This document shows, piece by piece, positions 19,147 through 29,991 of a stretch of 64,000 nucleotides of DNA. The notes under the pieces are model-generated. The model saw only the letters and a program-made list of their open reading frames with translations, was not told the DNA's origin and searched no databases. The position numbers and the translations under genes were made by a program. The DNA lies in NCBI RefSeq assembly GCF_900206265.1, contig NZ_LT907782.1, positions 2,976,001 to 3,040,000 on the forward strand. Direction: 5' to 3'. The stretch's first letter is position 1, and each line of letters opens with the position of its first letter. This DNA is from Nitrosomonas ureae. GTDB taxonomy: Bacteria; Pseudomonadota; Gammaproteobacteria; Burkholderiales; Nitrosomonadaceae.

Positions 19147-21237
19147 GTGGCAAGAAAAACTCCTATAGAGCGTTATAGAAATATCGGTATCATGGCACAT
19201 ATTGATGCTGGCAAGACAACAACTACCGAGCGTGTATTATTTTATACCGGCGTATCACATAAATTGGGCGAGGTTCATGATGGTGCAGCAACAATGGATT
19301 GGATGGAGCAGGAGCAGGAAAGAGGCATTACGATAACATCGGCTGCTACAACATGTTTCTGGAATGGTATGGGTGGTAATTATCCTGAGCATAGAATTAA
19401 TATCATTGATACGCCAGGGCACGTCGATTTTACTATCGAAGTGGAACGCTCACTTCGAGTGTTGGATGGGGCTTGTACCGTTTTTTGTGCTGTTGGAGGG
19501 GTTCAGCCGCAGACTGAAACAGTCTGGAGGCAAGCAAATAAATATCAAGTTCCGCGACTTGCATTTGTGAATAAAATGGATCGCTCGGGAGCAAATTTTA
19601 TGCGTGTTTATGAGCAGATTAAAACGCGACTTAAAGCGGTTCCGGTGCCAATCCAGCTACCAATTGGGGCCGAAGATAAATTTGAAGGCGTAGTCGATTT
19701 GGTTAAAATGAAAGCTATTTACTGGGATGATGAAAGCAGAGGGATGAAGTTTGAAGAGCGTGATATTCCTGAAGCTTTGCAAGTAGATGCGAAAGCGTGG
19801 CGTGAAAAAATGCTGGAGTCAGCAGCTGAAGCTAATGAAGACTTGATGAACAAGTATCTAGAGGATGGGGATCTGGATATTGCAGAAATAAAGATTGGTT
19901 TGCGAGCGCGTACAATTAACAATGAAATAGTGCCAATGATGTGTGGTACCGCCTTTAAAAATAAAGGGGTGCAGGCAATGTTGGATGCAGTCATAGATTA
20001 TATGCCTTCACCGACAGATATCTTGGCGGTGCAAGGTGAAAAGGAAAGTGGTGAGCCTGATAAGAGGAGGGCTGATGATAACGAGCCCTTTTCGGCGCTG
20101 GCGTTTAAGATTGCAACTGATCCGTACGTAGGGCAGCTCATTTTTTTTAGGGTGTACTCGGGCGTTGTGGTTTCGGGCGATACAGTCTATAACCCGATAA
20201 AAGGAAAAAAAGAAAGAATTGGTAGAATACTACAAATGCATGCAAATCAGCGCGAAGAGATTAAAGAGGTGCGGGCAGGAGATATTGCTGCAGCAGTAGG
20301 TTTGAAAGATGTGGTTACTGGGGATACATTATGTGATTCTCAGAATGTAATAACTCTAGAAAGAATGGATTTCCCAGAACCTGTAATTCATGTTGCAGTT
20401 GAGCCAAAAACAAAAATGGATCAGGAAAAAATGGGGATAGCGCTTAATAGGTTGGCCCAAGAAGATCCATCATTTAGAGTTAGAACAGATGAGGAATCTG
20501 GGCAAACAATCATTTCTGGGATGGGGGAACTTCATCTTGAGATCATTGTTGATCGCATGAAACGTGAGTTTGGCGTAGAAGCGAATGTAGGAGCTCCACA
20601 AGTGGCTTATCGTGAAGCGATAAGAAAATTAGTCGAGATTGAGGGGAAGTTTGTAAAGCAGTCGGGAGGGCGTGGGCAATATGGTCATGTTTGGTTAAGA
20701 ATGGAGCCAAATGAGACCGGAAAGGGTTTTGAATTTGTGGATGAAATCAAAGGCGGTGCCGTTCCGCGAGAATATATACCGGCAGTTGAAAAAGGATTGT
20801 TGGAAACGCTGCCAAGCGGTGTATTGGCGGGGTATCCTGTTGTAGATGTAAGGGTTACTCTTTTCGATGGTTCGTATCATGATGTGGATTCAAATGAAAA
20901 TGCCTTTAAAATGGCGGCATCAATAGCATTTAAGGATGGTATGCGCAAAGCTAATCCAGTTTTGTTAGAACCCATGATGGCTGTGGAAGTAGAAACACCG
21001 GAAGATTTTATGGGAAATGTCGTGGGAGATTTGTCATCAAGGCGCGGTATGATACAAGGAATGGAAGATATTCCTGGTTTTAAAGTTATTCGAGCTGAAG
21101 TGCCTCTTGCAGAAATGTTTGGTTATTCAACAGCTTTAAGATCTGCAACGCAAGGAAGAGCCACTTATTCAATGGAGTTTAAGCATTATTCAGAAGCGCC
21201 AAAGAATGTGGCGGAAGCCATAATAAATAAGAAGTAA
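19147..21237 (+). CDS. fusA: Translation elongation factor G
   Basis: EF-G drives ribosomal translocation and, with RRF, ribosome recycling. The 696-residue GTPase has the G1 loop AHIDAGKTT (17-25), the switch sequence [13 protein letters not shown]3 DTPGHVDF and G4 NKMDRSGA, followed by EF-G domains II-V, including the [10 protein letters not shown] segment of domain IV. The start codon is GTG, giving [10 protein letters not shown]. Third gene of the str operon, 56 bases after rpsG. Confidence 0.98.
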   Translation: MARKTPIERYRNIGIMAHIDAGKTTTTERVLFYTGVSHKLGEVHDGAATMDWMEQEQERGITITSAATTCFWNGMGGNYPEHRINIIDTPGHVDFTIEVERSLRVLDGACTVFCAVGGVQPQTETVWRQANKYQVPRLAFVNKMDRSGANFMRVYEQIKTRLKAVPVPIQLPIGAEDKFEGVVDLVKMKAIYWDDESRGMKFEERDIPEALQVDAKAWREKMLESAAEANEDLMNKYLEDGDLDIAEIKIGLRARTINNEIVPMMCGTAFKNKGVQAMLDAVIDYMPSPTDILAVQGEKESGEPDKRRADDNEPFSALAFKIATDPYVGQLIFFRVYSGVVVSGDTVYNPIKGKKERIGRILQMHANQREEIKEVRAGDIAAAVGLKDVVTGDTLCDSQNVITLERMDFPEPVIHVAVEPKTKMDQEKMGIALNRLAQEDPSFRVRTDEESGQTIISGMGELHLEIIVDRMKREFGVEANVGAPQVAYREAIRKLVEIEGKFVKQSGGRGQYGHVWLRMEPNETGKGFEFVDEIKGGAVPREYIPAVEKGLLETLPSGVLAGYPVVDVRVTLFDGSYHDVDSNENAFKMAASIAFKDGMRKANPVLLEPMMAVEVETPEDFMGNVVGDLSSRRGMIQGMEDIPGFKVIRAEVPLAEMFGYSTALRSATQGRATYSMEFKHYSEAPKNVAEAIINKK

Positions 21238-21268
21238 TGAAATTGAATAGAGTGTAAAGGGATAAGAC

Positions 21269-22459
21269 ATGGCAAAGAGTAAATTTGAGCGGTCGAAGCC
21301 ACATGTGAATGTTGGAACGATAGGGCACGTGGATCATGGTAAGACTACGCTTACGGCAGCAATTACGACGATATTGACGAAGAAGTTTGGTGGAGAAGCG
21401 AAGAGTTATGATCAAATTGATTCTGCGCCGGAAGAACGTGCGCGTGGGATAACCATAAACACAGCTCATGTTGAATATGAGACGGATAAGCGTCATTATG
21501 CTCATGTGGATTGTCCGGGCCATGCGGATTACGTAAAGAATATGATTACGGGAGCGGCCCAAATGGATGGAGCGATATTGGTTGTATCTGCAGCCGATGG
21601 TCCGATGCCGCAGACGCGAGAACATATTTTGTTGGCGCGCCAAGTAGGTGTTCCTTACATCATTGTGTACATGAATAAAGCAGACATGGTTGATGATGCT
21701 GAGCTGATTGAGTTGGTGGAAATGGAGATACGTGAGCTGCTATCGAAATATGATTTTCCAGGTGATGATACGCCGATTATAGTTGGATCGGCGTTGAAAG
21801 CGCTTGAGGGTGATCAAAGTGATATTGGTGAGGCTTCCATTCTGAAATTGGCAGATGCGCTAGATAGTTATATTCCACAACCGGAGCGTGCTATTGACGG
21901 TGCCTTTATTATGCCGGTTGAAGATGTATTTTCAATATCTGGTCGCGGAACTGTTGTAACGGGTCGTGTAGAGAGAGGCATAATCAAAGTGGGTGAAGAG
22001 ATTGAGATAGTGGGTCTCAAGCCGACACTAAAGACAGTATGCACGGGGGTCGAAATGTTTCGTAAGCTTCTGGATCAAGGGCAGGCAGGAGACAACGTGG
22101 GGATACTTTTGCGTGGTACGAAGCGTGAAGAGGTGGAGCGAGGCCAAGTATTGGCGAAGCCGGGCAGCATATCACCCCATACTAAATTCACGGCGGAGAT
22201 TTATGTATTAAGTAAGGAAGAAGGTGGAAGGCATACTCCGTTTTTTCCCGGCTATCGTCCCCAATTTTATTTTAGAACGACAGATGTGACGGGAGCGATA
22301 GAGTTGCCAGCGGGAACAGAGATGGTGATGCCTGGGGATAATGTTTCGGTGACGGTAAACTTAATAGCGCCAATTGCGATGGAAGACGGATTGCGTTTTG
22401 CGATACGTGAAGGTGGAAGAACTGTTGGTGCAGGCGTTGTGGCTAAAATTATTGAGTGA
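21269..22459 (+). CDS. tuf: Translation elongation factor Tu
   Basis: EF-Tu delivers aminoacyl-tRNA to the ribosome. The 396-residue GTPase has GHVDHGKT (19-26), the RGITI effector segment, [12 protein letters not shown] with the catalytic His, and NKADMVDD. Domains II and III are complete, ending [10 protein letters not shown]. It closes the str operon. Proteobacteria often carry a second tuf copy elsewhere; only one is in this window. Confidence 0.98.
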   Translation: MAKSKFERSKPHVNVGTIGHVDHGKTTLTAAITTILTKKFGGEAKSYDQIDSAPEERARGITINTAHVEYETDKRHYAHVDCPGHADYVKNMITGAAQMDGAILVVSAADGPMPQTREHILLARQVGVPYIIVYMNKADMVDDAELIELVEMEIRELLSKYDFPGDDTPIIVGSALKALEGDQSDIGEASILKLADALDSYIPQPERAIDGAFIMPVEDVFSISGRGTVVTGRVERGIIKVGEEIEIVGLKPTLKTVCTGVEMFRKLLDQGQAGDNVGILLRGTKREEVERGQVLAKPGSISPHTKFTAEIYVLSKEEGGRHTPFFPGYRPQFYFRTTDVTGAIELPAGTEMVMPGDNVSVTVNLIAPIAMEDGLRFAIREGGRTVGAGVVAKIIE

Positions 22460-22479
22460 TATGAGAGAAGGTAAGGAAA

Positions 22480-22532
22480 AATAAGCTCAATATTTGGCTT
22501 GGTGTTTTTAAATATTAAATATTGAACTTATT
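22480..22532 (+). promoter_or_regulatory. Long hairpin between tuf and rpsJ
   Basis: The 16 bases at 22480-22495 pair with 22517-22532 with only one mismatch (15 of 16), leaving a 21-base loop that contains GTTTTT. The stem is AT-rich and ends 17 bases before the rpsJ start. It occupies the position of the S10-operon leader, which in E. coli is an L4-controlled attenuator. Whether it acts as an attenuator, an RNase processing site or a weak terminator cannot be decided from sequence. Confidence 0.6.
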
Positions 22533-22549
22533 AACTCAGGAACGAGTGT

Positions 22550-22858
22550 ATGCAAAATCAAAAAATCAGAATTCGTCTCAAAGCTTTTGATTATCGTTTG
22601 ATAGATAAATCGGCTATAGAAATTGTTGAGACAGCAAAGCGAACAGGGGCGGTAGTTAAAGGGCCAATTCCATTGCCCACTAAAATTGAGCGTTTTGATG
22701 TGTTGCGCTCGCCTCATGTAAATAAGACTTCGCGTGATCAGTTCGAAATTAGAACGCATTTAAGGTTAATGGATATAATAGATCCGACAGATAAGACAGT
22801 AGATGCGTTGATGAAGTTAGATTTGCCTGCAGGCGTTGATGTAGAGATAAAGCTGTAA
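22550..22858 (+). CDS. rpsJ: 30S ribosomal protein S10 (NusE)
   Basis: S10 is a head protein of the 30S subunit and, as NusE, links RNA polymerase to the ribosome through NusB/NusG. The 102 residues match the usual 103, with [14 protein letters not shown] at the start and the loop [20 protein letters not shown]. It has a good AGGA ribosome-binding site upstream. It is the first gene of the S10 block. Confidence 0.98.
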   Translation: MQNQKIRIRLKAFDYRLIDKSAIEIVETAKRTGAVVKGPIPLPTKIERFDVLRSPHVNKTSRDQFEIRTHLRLMDIIDPTDKTVDALMKLDLPAGVDVEIKL

Positions 22859-22941
22859 ATGAGAATACAATACTCATAATTAATTAATATACTTTTTATT
22901 TTAAGAAATTAAATAAGAACGCTCCTAGAAAGAGAGATGAA

Positions 22942-23589
22942 ATGAGTTTAGGATTAATTGGACGTAAAATTGGTATGATGCGGATTTTTACAGAAAATGG
23001 AGATGCTTTTCCGGTAACGGTAATTGATGTTGCCAGTAATCGTATAACTCAGATAAAGAAAACCTCTTCTAATGGTTATTGTGCAGCTCAAGTATCGTTT
23101 GGTCAGAAAAAGATATCAAGGGTGAATAAACCAACAGCAGGCCATTGTGCTAAAGCTGGCGTGATAGCTGGAAGTATCATAAGAGAGTTTAGAGTAAAGG
23201 ATGATTCTATTCTAGGTTCATTCCAAAATGGAATGGAAATTAAAAGCGATATATTTAAAGTAGGGCAGAAAGTTGATATATCTGGGATTACGATAGGAAA
23301 AGGTTTTTCTGGGGCAATAAAGTTGCACAACTTTTCTTCGAATAGAGCAAGTCATGGTAATTCAAAGGCGCATAAAAAAACCGGCTCTATTGGTATGGCA
23401 CAGGATCCAGGGCGTATTTTTCCAGGTAAACGTATGGCGGCGCATATGGGAAATGTCAAAAGAACTATACAAAATCTTGAGATATTACGAATTGATAGTG
23501 AAAGAAATTTGTTGTTAGTCAAAGGTGCAATTCCAGGATCAAAAGATGGATATGTAGTAATTCGATCAAGCGTAAAAGAAAAGAAATAA
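22942..23589 (+). CDS. rplC: 50S ribosomal protein L3
   Basis: L3 binds 23S rRNA early in assembly and reaches the peptidyl-transferase centre. The 215-residue protein starts [16 protein letters not shown] and holds the tip loop [19 protein letters not shown], in which the Gln that is methylated in E. coli by PrmB is retained. It sits 83 bases after rpsJ. Confidence 0.97.
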   Translation: MSLGLIGRKIGMMRIFTENGDAFPVTVIDVASNRITQIKKTSSNGYCAAQVSFGQKKISRVNKPTAGHCAKAGVIAGSIIREFRVKDDSILGSFQNGMEIKSDIFKVGQKVDISGITIGKGFSGAIKLHNFSSNRASHGNSKAHKKTGSIGMAQDPGRIFPGKRMAAHMGNVKRTIQNLEILRIDSERNLLLVKGAIPGSKDGYVVIRSSVKEKK

Positions 23590-23630
23590 ATTGATAAAGA
23601 CAAAATATAAACAAGTAAGGTGAATGGGCA

Positions 23631-24251
23631 ATGAAAATAGAGCTTATTGGCAATGAAGATCAGAAAACAGCAAGCATAATTGTTTCTGATGAGCTTTTTA
23701 TGAGAAATTATAATGAAGCACTCGTTCATCAAGTTGTTACTTCATATTTATCTAACGCACGTACTGCAACTCGAGCGCAAAAAGGTAGATCGGATATTGC
23801 TAAGTCGACTCGTAAGCCTTGGCGGCAAAAAGGAACGGGCAGAGCTCGTGCTGGTATGGCTTCAAGTCCTATTTGGCGTGGAGGTGGAAAAATTTTTCCT
23901 AATAGCTCTGGGGAAAATTTTAGAAAAAAATTGAATAAAAAAATGTATCGCGCTGGAATAAGTTCTATATTGTCACAGCTAATTCGCGATAATAGACTGC
24001 TTGTTATTGAATCATTTTGCGTAGATTCGTATAAAACTAAAGCATTGTTGATGAAATTAGAGAATCTGGGCTTAAGTAATGTAATGATTATAACTGATGA
24101 GATTGATAATAATCTTTATTTGTCATCACGTAACATTCCAAATGTAGCAGTGGTTGAAGTAAATAATATAGATCCGATCAGTCTTTTAAAATTTAAAAAA
24201 ACACTTGTTACAAGCGATGGTCTGAAAAAAATAGAGGAGCTTCTTACATGA
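23631..24251 (+). CDS. rplD: 50S ribosomal protein L4
   Basis: L4 lines the peptide exit tunnel and in gammaproteobacteria represses its own S10 operon. The 206-residue protein has the tunnel-extension segment [25 protein letters not shown] split by short gaps from the conserved [10 protein letters not shown] start. Whether it also controls the hairpin before rpsJ is unknown. Its last four bases overlap the rplW start (ATGA), so the two are translationally coupled. Confidence 0.97.
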   Translation: MKIELIGNEDQKTASIIVSDELFMRNYNEALVHQVVTSYLSNARTATRAQKGRSDIAKSTRKPWRQKGTGRARAGMASSPIWRGGGKIFPNSSGENFRKKLNKKMYRAGISSILSQLIRDNRLLVIESFCVDSYKTKALLMKLENLGLSNVMIITDEIDNNLYLSSRNIPNVAVVEVNNIDPISLLKFKKTLVTSDGLKKIEELLT

Positions 24252-24583
24252 GTAGTCAAAATATCAATCAGGGGCATTTGTTAAAAATTATATTAGCACC
24301 TCATATTTCAGAAAAATCAACTTATCTGGGAGAGAAAAATAATCAAACTATATTTCGCGTGGCGAGGGATGCTACTAAGCTGGAAATTAAGAGAGCTGTA
24401 GAGTTGCTATGGAAAGAGCAAAAAATTGAAGTTGAAAAAGTTCAGACAATTAATGTAAAAGGAAAGCAAAAGCGATTTGGACGTTTTGTAGGAAAAAGAT
24501 CTGATTGGAAAAAAGCTATTGTGAGTATTAAAAATGAGCAAGAGCTTAATTTTACAAATTTTGCGAATATAGAGGCTAAGTAA
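24248..24583 (+). CDS. rplW: 50S ribosomal protein L23
   Basis: L23 sits at the tunnel exit and docks trigger factor and SRP. The protein has 111 residues against about 100 in E. coli; extra residues are at both ends ([10 protein letters not shown] and the [12 protein letters not shown] tail). The core [13 protein letters not shown] and [16 protein letters not shown] segments are conserved. Its stop shares one base with the rplB start (TAATG). Confidence 0.97.
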   Translation: MSSQNINQGHLLKIILAPHISEKSTYLGEKNNQTIFRVARDATKLEIKRAVELLWKEQKIEVEKVQTINVKGKQKRFGRFVGKRSDWKKAIVSIKNEQELNFTNFANIEAK

Positions 24584-25416
24584 TGCAGCTTGTGAAATTA
24601 AAACCCACATCGCCCGGACGCAGATCGGTTGTTAAATTAATAAATAAAGGGTTATACAAAGGAAAGCCTCATAAAGGCTTACTTGAGAAGCAATCTAAAA
24701 CTGCTGGTCGCAATCATCATGGACATATTACTACACGGCATCGTGGTGGAGGGCATAAACAGCACTATAGGGTAATCGATTTTAAGCGCAATAAAGATGG
24801 CGTTATCGCTACGATAGAACGTATTGAATATGATCCTAACAGATCAGCAAATATTGCTTTGGTATGTTATAGCGATGGAGAAAGAAAATACATAATTGCG
24901 CCAAAAGGTTTGGTAGTAGGCATGAAAATTGGGAGTGGGAAATTAGCACAAATTAAGCTTGGGGATACATTGCCACTACGCAATATACCAATGGGAACTA
25001 TAGTTCATTGTGTTGAGTTGTTGCCTGGAAAAGGAGCTCAATTAGCTAGATCTGCAGGTTCGTTTGTGCAACTGCAAGCTAGGGAAGGTAATTATGCGCA
25101 AATAAAACTGCGTTCAGGTGAAGTGCGTAAAGTGCATATAGATTGTAGGGCTACTATCGGTGAGGTAGGTAATGCGGAGCATAGCTTAAGATCAATAGGT
25201 AAGGCTGGCGCAGTTAGATGGCGTGGAATTAGACCGACTGTTCGAGGTGTGGCAATGAATCCTATAGATCATCCTCATGGGGGTGGTGAAGGTAGAACAT
25301 CGGCGGGGAGACATCCCGTAAGCCCATGGGGAGTGCCTGCAAAGGGATATAGGACTCGTAAAAATAAAAGAACAAATGTGATGATAATTCGTCATCGTTA
25401 TTCAAAGAAAGGGTAA
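24583..25416 (+). CDS. rplB: 50S ribosomal protein L2
   Basis: L2 is needed for subunit joining and peptidyl-transferase activity. The 277-residue protein has the conserved RNA-binding [14 protein letters not shown] segment and the [19 protein letters not shown] loop that contains the functionally important histidine. It is coupled to rplW by a one-base overlap and ends four bases before rpsS. Confidence 0.98.
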   Translation: MQLVKLKPTSPGRRSVVKLINKGLYKGKPHKGLLEKQSKTAGRNHHGHITTRHRGGGHKQHYRVIDFKRNKDGVIATIERIEYDPNRSANIALVCYSDGERKYIIAPKGLVVGMKIGSGKLAQIKLGDTLPLRNIPMGTIVHCVELLPGKGAQLARSAGSFVQLQAREGNYAQIKLRSGEVRKVHIDCRATIGEVGNAEHSLRSIGKAGAVRWRGIRPTVRGVAMNPIDHPHGGGEGRTSAGRHPVSPWGVPAKGYRTRKNKRTNVMIIRHRYSKKG

Positions 25417-25420
25417 TTAA

Positions 25421-25702
25421 ATGCCGCGTTCAGTAAAAAAAGGGCCATTCGTTGATGCTCATTTAGTCACAAAAATTGAAAAAGCGCGAAATACGAATGA
25501 TAAGCGCCCCATCAAAACGTGGTCAAGGCGATCAACGATATTGCCTGATTTCATTGGATTAACTGTAGCGGTCCATAATGGAAAACAGCATATACCGATA
25601 TTTGTTACTGAGAATATGGTGGGCCATAAGTTTGGGGAGTTCTCATTAACGCGCACTTTTAAAGGACATGCTGGTGATAAGAAAATTGTTACTAAGCGTT
25701 AG
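25421..25702 (+). CDS. rpsS: 30S ribosomal protein S19
   Basis: S19 binds 16S rRNA in the 30S head and contacts S13 and the subunit bridge. The 93-residue protein begins [15 protein letters not shown] and contains [14 protein letters not shown] and the [15 protein letters not shown] motif. It lies between rplB and rplV with gaps of four and nine bases. Confidence 0.98.
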   Translation: MPRSVKKGPFVDAHLVTKIEKARNTNDKRPIKTWSRRSTILPDFIGLTVAVHNGKQHIPIFVTENMVGHKFGEFSLTRTFKGHAGDKKIVTKR

Positions 25703-25711
25703 AAAATAAAA

Positions 25712-26068
25712 ATGGAAACAATTGCTAAATTACGTGGTGCAAGAATCTCGGCACAAAAGTGTCGCCTTGTTGCTGATCAGATAAGAGGCCTAGCAGTGGA
25801 TAAAGCGTTGAGCATATTAACATTTAGCTCTAAAAAGGGCGCAGAGCTAATACATAAGTTGCTAGAGTCTGCAATAGCTAATGCCGAACACAATGATGGT
25901 GCCGATATTGATGAGCTTAAGATTTCGTCAATAATGGTTGATCAAGGTACATCTATGAAGAGAACAAGCGCGCGTGCTAAGGGACGTGGAAATAAAATTG
26001 TAAAACCGACTTGCCATATATCGCTGACTTTGAGTGATGGTAGTGGCTCTATTTATAAAAGGCACTAA
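25712..26068 (+). CDS. rplV: 50S ribosomal protein L22
   Basis: L22 lines the exit tunnel opposite L4. It has 118 residues against 110 in E. coli, the difference being a C-terminal stretch ([11 protein letters not shown]). The tunnel hairpin with the [14 protein letters not shown] loop, where macrolide-resistance changes map in other species, looks unaltered. Confidence 0.97.
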   Translation: METIAKLRGARISAQKCRLVADQIRGLAVDKALSILTFSSKKGAELIHKLLESAIANAEHNDGADIDELKISSIMVDQGTSMKRTSARAKGRGNKIVKPTCHISLTLSDGSGSIYKRH

Positions 26069-26073
26069 CTAAT

Positions 26074-26892
26074 ATGGGTCAAAAAATAAATCCAACTGGC
26101 TTTAGATTGTCTGTGCATAAGAATTGGTTATCAAGATGGTATGCGAATAGTAGTAATTTCGCATCCATGCTCAATGAAGACATAAAGGTTAGAAATTTTC
26201 TGGCAAATAAACTCAAAAATGCATCGGTTGGTAAGATTCTGATAGAGCGACCTTCAAAGAACGCTAGGATTACAATTTTTAGTTCTCGACCAGGTGTTGT
26301 TATTGGTAAGAAAGGTGAGGATATCGAAGTATTGCGTAGTGAACTACAAAAAAGAATGGGTGTTCCCGTACATGTAAATATAGAAGAAATTAGGAAGCCT
26401 GAAATTGATGCACAACTAATAGCTGATAATATTGCTCAGCAATTAGAAAAAAGGATAATGTTTCGAAGAGCAATGAAACGTGCAATGCAAAATGCTATGA
26501 GACTTGGCGCTCAAGGAATAAAAATCATGAGTTCTGGTAGATTGAATGGGATTGAGATTGCGCGTACTGAATGGTATAGAGAAGGAAGAGTTCCGCTTCA
26601 CACGTTGAGAGCGGACCTTGATTATGGAACATCGGAAGCCAAAACTACTTATGGGATAATAGGAATAAAAGTATGGATTTTTAAGGGTGAATTACTTGGT
26701 AAGGACGATCAAGTGAATCATTTGACTACAAATACGAATTCAGAGAATGAAAAAAAGAAACACAATAAGCGACCTTCTTTATCATTTATAAATTCTTCAG
26801 ATTCAAGAAATGAGAAAAGCAATAGCAAAAATTCAGAATTAGAAGATAATTCTGCTTATATTGAGCATATTGAAAAAATTGATAAAAAATGA
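26074..26892 (+). CDS. rpsC: 30S ribosomal protein S3 with long polar tail
   Basis: S3 forms part of the mRNA entry channel and its helicase site. Residues 1 to about 210 are standard: [12 protein letters not shown], the KH-domain loop [11 protein letters not shown] and the [20 protein letters not shown] helix. Residues from about 210 to 272 form an added Ser/Asn/Lys/Glu-rich tail of low complexity, against a 233-residue protein in E. coli. The tail is probably disordered and its role is unknown. Five bases follow rplV. Confidence 0.97.
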   Translation: MGQKINPTGFRLSVHKNWLSRWYANSSNFASMLNEDIKVRNFLANKLKNASVGKILIERPSKNARITIFSSRPGVVIGKKGEDIEVLRSELQKRMGVPVHVNIEEIRKPEIDAQLIADNIAQQLEKRIMFRRAMKRAMQNAMRLGAQGIKIMSSGRLNGIEIARTEWYREGRVPLHTLRADLDYGTSEAKTTYGIIGIKVWIFKGELLGKDDQVNHLTTNTNSENEKKKHNKRPSLSFINSSDSRNEKSNSKNSELEDNSAYIEHIEKIDKK

Positions 26893-26907
26893 ATTGTGGA
26901 GAAATAA

Positions 26908-27324
26908 ATGCTTCAGCCAGCTAGAACTAAATATAGAAAGCAACAAAAAGGAAGAAATACAGGGATTGCGACGCGTGGAGCTAAAGTTAGCTTTGGGGAA
27001 TTCGGTCTAAAAGCAATAGAAAGAGGACGATTAACATCACGTCAAATTGAAGCGGCTCGTAGAGCAATGACAAGACATATTAAAAGAGGAGGAAGAATCT
27101 GGATTAGGATTTTTCCTGACAAGCCAATTTCCCAAAAACCGGCTGAAGTTAGAATGGGAAACGGAAAAGGAAGCCCTGAATATTACGTGGCTGAAATACA
27201 ACCTGGAAAGGTGCTGTATGAGATGGATGGAGTTACAGAAGAATTGGCAAAAGAGGCTTTTCAATTAGCTGCAGCCAAACTTCCAATTAAAACGACATTT
27301 ACTGTAAGACAAATTGGTGGATAG
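26908..27324 (+). CDS. rplP: 50S ribosomal protein L16
   Basis: L16 supports the A site of the large subunit. The 138-residue protein opens [19 protein letters not shown] and has the [21 protein letters not shown] helix and the [17 protein letters not shown] segment. The Arg hydroxylated by YcfD in E. coli lies in a conserved MGNGKGSPE context here. It precedes rpmC by three bases. Confidence 0.97.
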   Translation: MLQPARTKYRKQQKGRNTGIATRGAKVSFGEFGLKAIERGRLTSRQIEAARRAMTRHIKRGGRIWIRIFPDKPISQKPAEVRMGNGKGSPEYYVAEIQPGKVLYEMDGVTEELAKEAFQLAAAKLPIKTTFTVRQIGG

Positions 27325-27327
27325 ACT

Positions 27328-27531
27328 ATGAAGTCAATCGAACTAAAAAATAAGCAATTATCGGAATTAAATATAGAATTGATTTCTTTATTAAAAGCAC
27401 AATTTGGATTGCGAATGCAATTAGCGACACAACAATTGTCAAATACGAAGAAATTAAAAATGATTAAAAAAGATATTGCCAGAGTTAAAACATTTATAAC
27501 CCAGCGACAAAATAATCATGAAGAGCGATAA
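27328..27531 (+). CDS. rpmC: 50S ribosomal protein L29
   Basis: L29 is a small helical protein near the tunnel exit. The 67 residues form two helices with the [17 protein letters not shown] region and the [15 protein letters not shown] motif. The gene overlaps the start of rpsQ by 14 bases in a different frame, which implies coupled translation. Confidence 0.96.
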   Translation: MKSIELKNKQLSELNIELISLLKAQFGLRMQLATQQLSNTKKLKMIKKDIARVKTFITQRQNNHEER

Positions 27532-27763
27532 ATTAAACCGCACTATAAGTGGAAAAGTTATTAGCGATAAGATGGATAAAACTGTAACTGTTTTAGTGGA
27601 GCGTAGATTAATGCATCCGCTGTATGGAAAGTTTATTACAAGATCTAAAAAATATCATGCTCACGATGAGGTTAATCAATATTCAGTGGGTGATATTGTT
27701 CTATTGGAAGAATGTCGACCTTTATCTAAAACAAAAAATTGGAAAGTGGTAGAAAAAGTATAA
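27518..27763 (+). CDS. rpsQ: 30S ribosomal protein S17
   Basis: S17 is a primary 16S rRNA-binding OB-fold protein. The 81 residues contain [19 protein letters not shown] and the [27 protein letters not shown] segment typical of the family. It is the last gene before a 168-base gap, which in E. coli separates the S10 and spc operons. Confidence 0.97.
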   Translation: MKSDKLNRTISGKVISDKMDKTVTVLVERRLMHPLYGKFITRSKKYHAHDEVNQYSVGDIVLLEECRPLSKTKNWKVVEKV

Positions 27764-27852
27764 AAATTCGAATGACCTAGTTCGTCGTGATAATAGAAAA
27801 AATATGTGATTCAACATTTAAGTTTGGAAGTGATAGATAAATATGATCATCA

Positions 27853-27881
27853 TTACTATTACTTAAAATATTAACTATATA
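27853..27881 (+). promoter_or_regulatory. Possible weak promoter before rplN (spc block)
   Basis: The rpsQ-rplN gap is the longest in the ribosomal cluster. A TTACTA hexamer (27853-27858) followed after 17 bases by TATATA (27876-27881) is a weak sigma-70 candidate; the -35 matches only three consensus positions. A second -10-like GATAAT near 27789 lacks a clear -35. The E. coli spc promoter lies at the same place, which supports the idea by position only. Confidence 0.3.
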
Positions 27882-27931
27882 AGCTAGAGTCTTATGTAGC
27901 TAAAAATAAATTTAACGAAAGCGAATAAAAA

Positions 27932-28300
27932 ATGATCCAAATGCAATCAATATTAAGGGTAGCGGATAATACAGGTGCTCGGTCTCTTATGTGCATAAAA
28001 GTACTTGGCGGATCAAAAAGAAAGTATGCGGGAATAGGTGATATCATTAAAGTCAGCGTCAAAGATGCAGCACCCAGAGGAAAGGTGAAAAAAGGTGAGG
28101 TATATAATGCTTTAGTGGTTAGAACAGCAAAAGGTGTTAGACGTAATGATGGTTCTTTATTAAAATTTGATGATAATGCTGCTGTATTGCTTAATAATAA
28201 ATTTGAACCGATTGGAACACGTATATTTGGTCCAGTGACTCGCGAGTTACGAAGTGTGCATTTTATGAAAATCGTATCTCTAGCTCCAGAAGTATTATAG
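27932..28300 (+). CDS. rplN: 50S ribosomal protein L14
   Basis: L14 lies at the subunit interface and contacts the 16S rRNA bridge. The 122-residue protein starts [17 protein letters not shown] and contains the [21 protein letters not shown] segment. It opens the spc-type block after the 168-base gap. Confidence 0.98.
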   Translation: MIQMQSILRVADNTGARSLMCIKVLGGSKRKYAGIGDIIKVSVKDAAPRGKVKKGEVYNALVVRTAKGVRRNDGSLLKFDDNAAVLLNNKFEPIGTRIFGPVTRELRSVHFMKIVSLAPEVL

Positions 28301-28318
28301 TGACAGTAGGAGATTAGT

Positions 28319-28636
28319 ATGCAGAAATTAAGAAAAGGTGATGATGTGATAATTATTGCCGGTAAAGATAAAGGAAAAAGGGGAACTGTCCTTCGTGTTG
28401 AAAAAGGCGATTATTTAATTGTTCAAGGTATAAATATAGTTAAGAAACATCAAAAACCTAATCCAGCTAATGGTATCTCGGGTGGTATAATAAGCAAAGA
28501 GATGCCAATACATGTTTCTAATGTCGCAATTTATAATTTTAACTCAAAGAAACCTGATAGAGTGGGATTTAAATTTAACTTAGATAATAATAAGGTGCGC
28601 ATATTTAAATCTAGTGGTGATTTGATTGAATCGTAG
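28319..28636 (+). CDS. rplX: 50S ribosomal protein L24
   Basis: L24 is an assembly-initiating large-subunit protein with a KOW motif, seen here as [21 protein letters not shown] (7-27). It has 105 residues, one more than E. coli. Gaps to rplN and rplE are both 18 bases. Confidence 0.97.
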   Translation: MQKLRKGDDVIIIAGKDKGKRGTVLRVEKGDYLIVQGINIVKKHQKPNPANGISGGIISKEMPIHVSNVAIYNFNSKKPDRVGFKFNLDNNKVRIFKSSGDLIES

Positions 28637-28654
28637 AGAGGGAATGGTTTAAAT

Positions 28655-29194
28655 ATGGCTCGCTTACAAGAATATTATAGAAATACGGTTGTAAAAAAAT
28701 TAATGGAACAATTCAAGTACAATTCTGTTATGCAGGTTCCTTGTATAACTAAAATTACGTTAAATATTGGACTTGGTGAGGCAACCGTCGATAAAAAAAT
28801 TATTGAGAATGCATTATCTGATATAAAAAAGATATCGGGTCAACAGCCGGTGATTACTAAAGCTAAGAAATCCATTGCGACATTTAAAGTGAGAAAGGAT
28901 TATCCAATAGGATGTATGGTTACGCTGCGGCGTGTGAGAATGTACGAATTTCTTGATCGATTGATAACAATTGCAATACCTAGGATAAGAGATTTTAGAG
29001 GAATTTCGAGCAAATCCTTCGATGGCAGAGGTAATTATAACATGGGTGTGAAGGAACAAATTATATTCCCGGAGATAGATTATGATAAAATTGATAGTCT
29101 AAGGGGCATGAATATATCAATTACAACTACAGCCAAGAGTGATACAGAAGCGAAAGCGTTATTGACTGCTTTTAACTTTCCTTTTAAAAATTGA
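28655..29194 (+). CDS. rplE: 50S ribosomal protein L5
   Basis: L5 binds 5S rRNA in the central protuberance and contacts the P-site tRNA. The 179-residue length equals E. coli. Conserved segments are [24 protein letters not shown], and [19 protein letters not shown]. In E. coli S8 represses spc translation near the rplE start; I could not identify that hairpin here. Confidence 0.97.
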   Translation: MARLQEYYRNTVVKKLMEQFKYNSVMQVPCITKITLNIGLGEATVDKKIIENALSDIKKISGQQPVITKAKKSIATFKVRKDYPIGCMVTLRRVRMYEFLDRLITIAIPRIRDFRGISSKSFDGRGNYNMGVKEQIIFPEIDYDKIDSLRGMNISITTTAKSDTEAKALLTAFNFPFKN

Positions 29195-29201
29195 GATTAG
29201 A

Positions 29202-29507
29202 ATGGCAAAGCTTGCTATCATTAATAGAAATATCAAAAGATATAAAATTGTACAAAAATATAATGAGCGAAGAGTAAATTTAAAGAAAATAATAAGTGAT
29301 TCTACACTCAGTGATGCTGAGCGTGATAAAGCTCATTTGGCATTACAAAAACTACCGAGAGACTCTAGCCCTGTTCGCTTAAGGAATAGGTGTACGTTAA
29401 CAGGCAGGCCACGTGGAGTGTACTCAAAATTTGGCTTGGGAAGAGGTAAGTTAAGAGATATTGCTATGAGCGGAAAAATACCAGGAATAATAAAGGCGAG
29501 TTGGTGA
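29202..29507 (+). CDS. rpsN: 30S ribosomal protein S14
   Basis: S14 binds the 30S head. At 101 residues and without a CxxC pair it is the long zinc-free form. It contains the [15 protein letters not shown] segment and ends [11 protein letters not shown]. It follows rplE by seven bases; 76 bases then separate it from rpsH. Confidence 0.97.
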   Translation: MAKLAIINRNIKRYKIVQKYNERRVNLKKIISDSTLSDAERDKAHLALQKLPRDSSPVRLRNRCTLTGRPRGVYSKFGLGRGKLRDIAMSGKIPGIIKASW

Positions 29508-29583
29508 TGGGGCAATATTTTAGTTAATCAAAGTTTGTTCATTAGGTTTTATAAATATAACTAATCGTTAGGTAGATATCATT

Positions 29584-29979
29584 ATGAGTATGAGTGATCC
29601 AATTGCTGATATGCTAACACGCATACGTAATGCACAATTGGCTAAAAAAGAATCAGTAATAATGCCAAATTCTCGTATCAAGAAAGCAATAGCTAATGTT
29701 TTAAAAGATGAGGGGTATATTGAAAATTATAATATTCTTGAAGAAGGTATTAAAATTAATTTAGAGGTTAAATTGAAATACTATTCGGGTGATAGTGTGA
29801 TTGAAAAGATATCGCGTGTCAGTAAACCTGGTCTAAGAATTTATAAATCTAGTAAAAATCTACCAAACATTATGAATGGCTTAGGTATTGCAATTATGTC
29901 AACCTCAAAAGGTGTAATGACCCAAAGAAAAGCGCGAATGCTTGGAGTTGGAGGGGAGCTATTATGTTATGTTGTTTAA
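29584..29979 (+). CDS. rpsH: 30S ribosomal protein S8
   Basis: S8 organises the central domain of 16S rRNA. The 131-residue protein begins [18 protein letters not shown] and ends with the RNA-binding [14 protein letters not shown] and GGELLCYV segments. In E. coli it is the translational repressor of the spc operon. Confidence 0.97.
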   Translation: MSMSDPIADMLTRIRNAQLAKKESVIMPNSRIKKAIANVLKDEGYIENYNILEEGIKINLEVKLKYYSGDSVIEKISRVSKPGLRIYKSSKNLPNIMNGLGIAIMSTSKGVMTQRKARMLGVGGELLCYVV

Positions 29980-29991
29980 AGGATATTTTAA

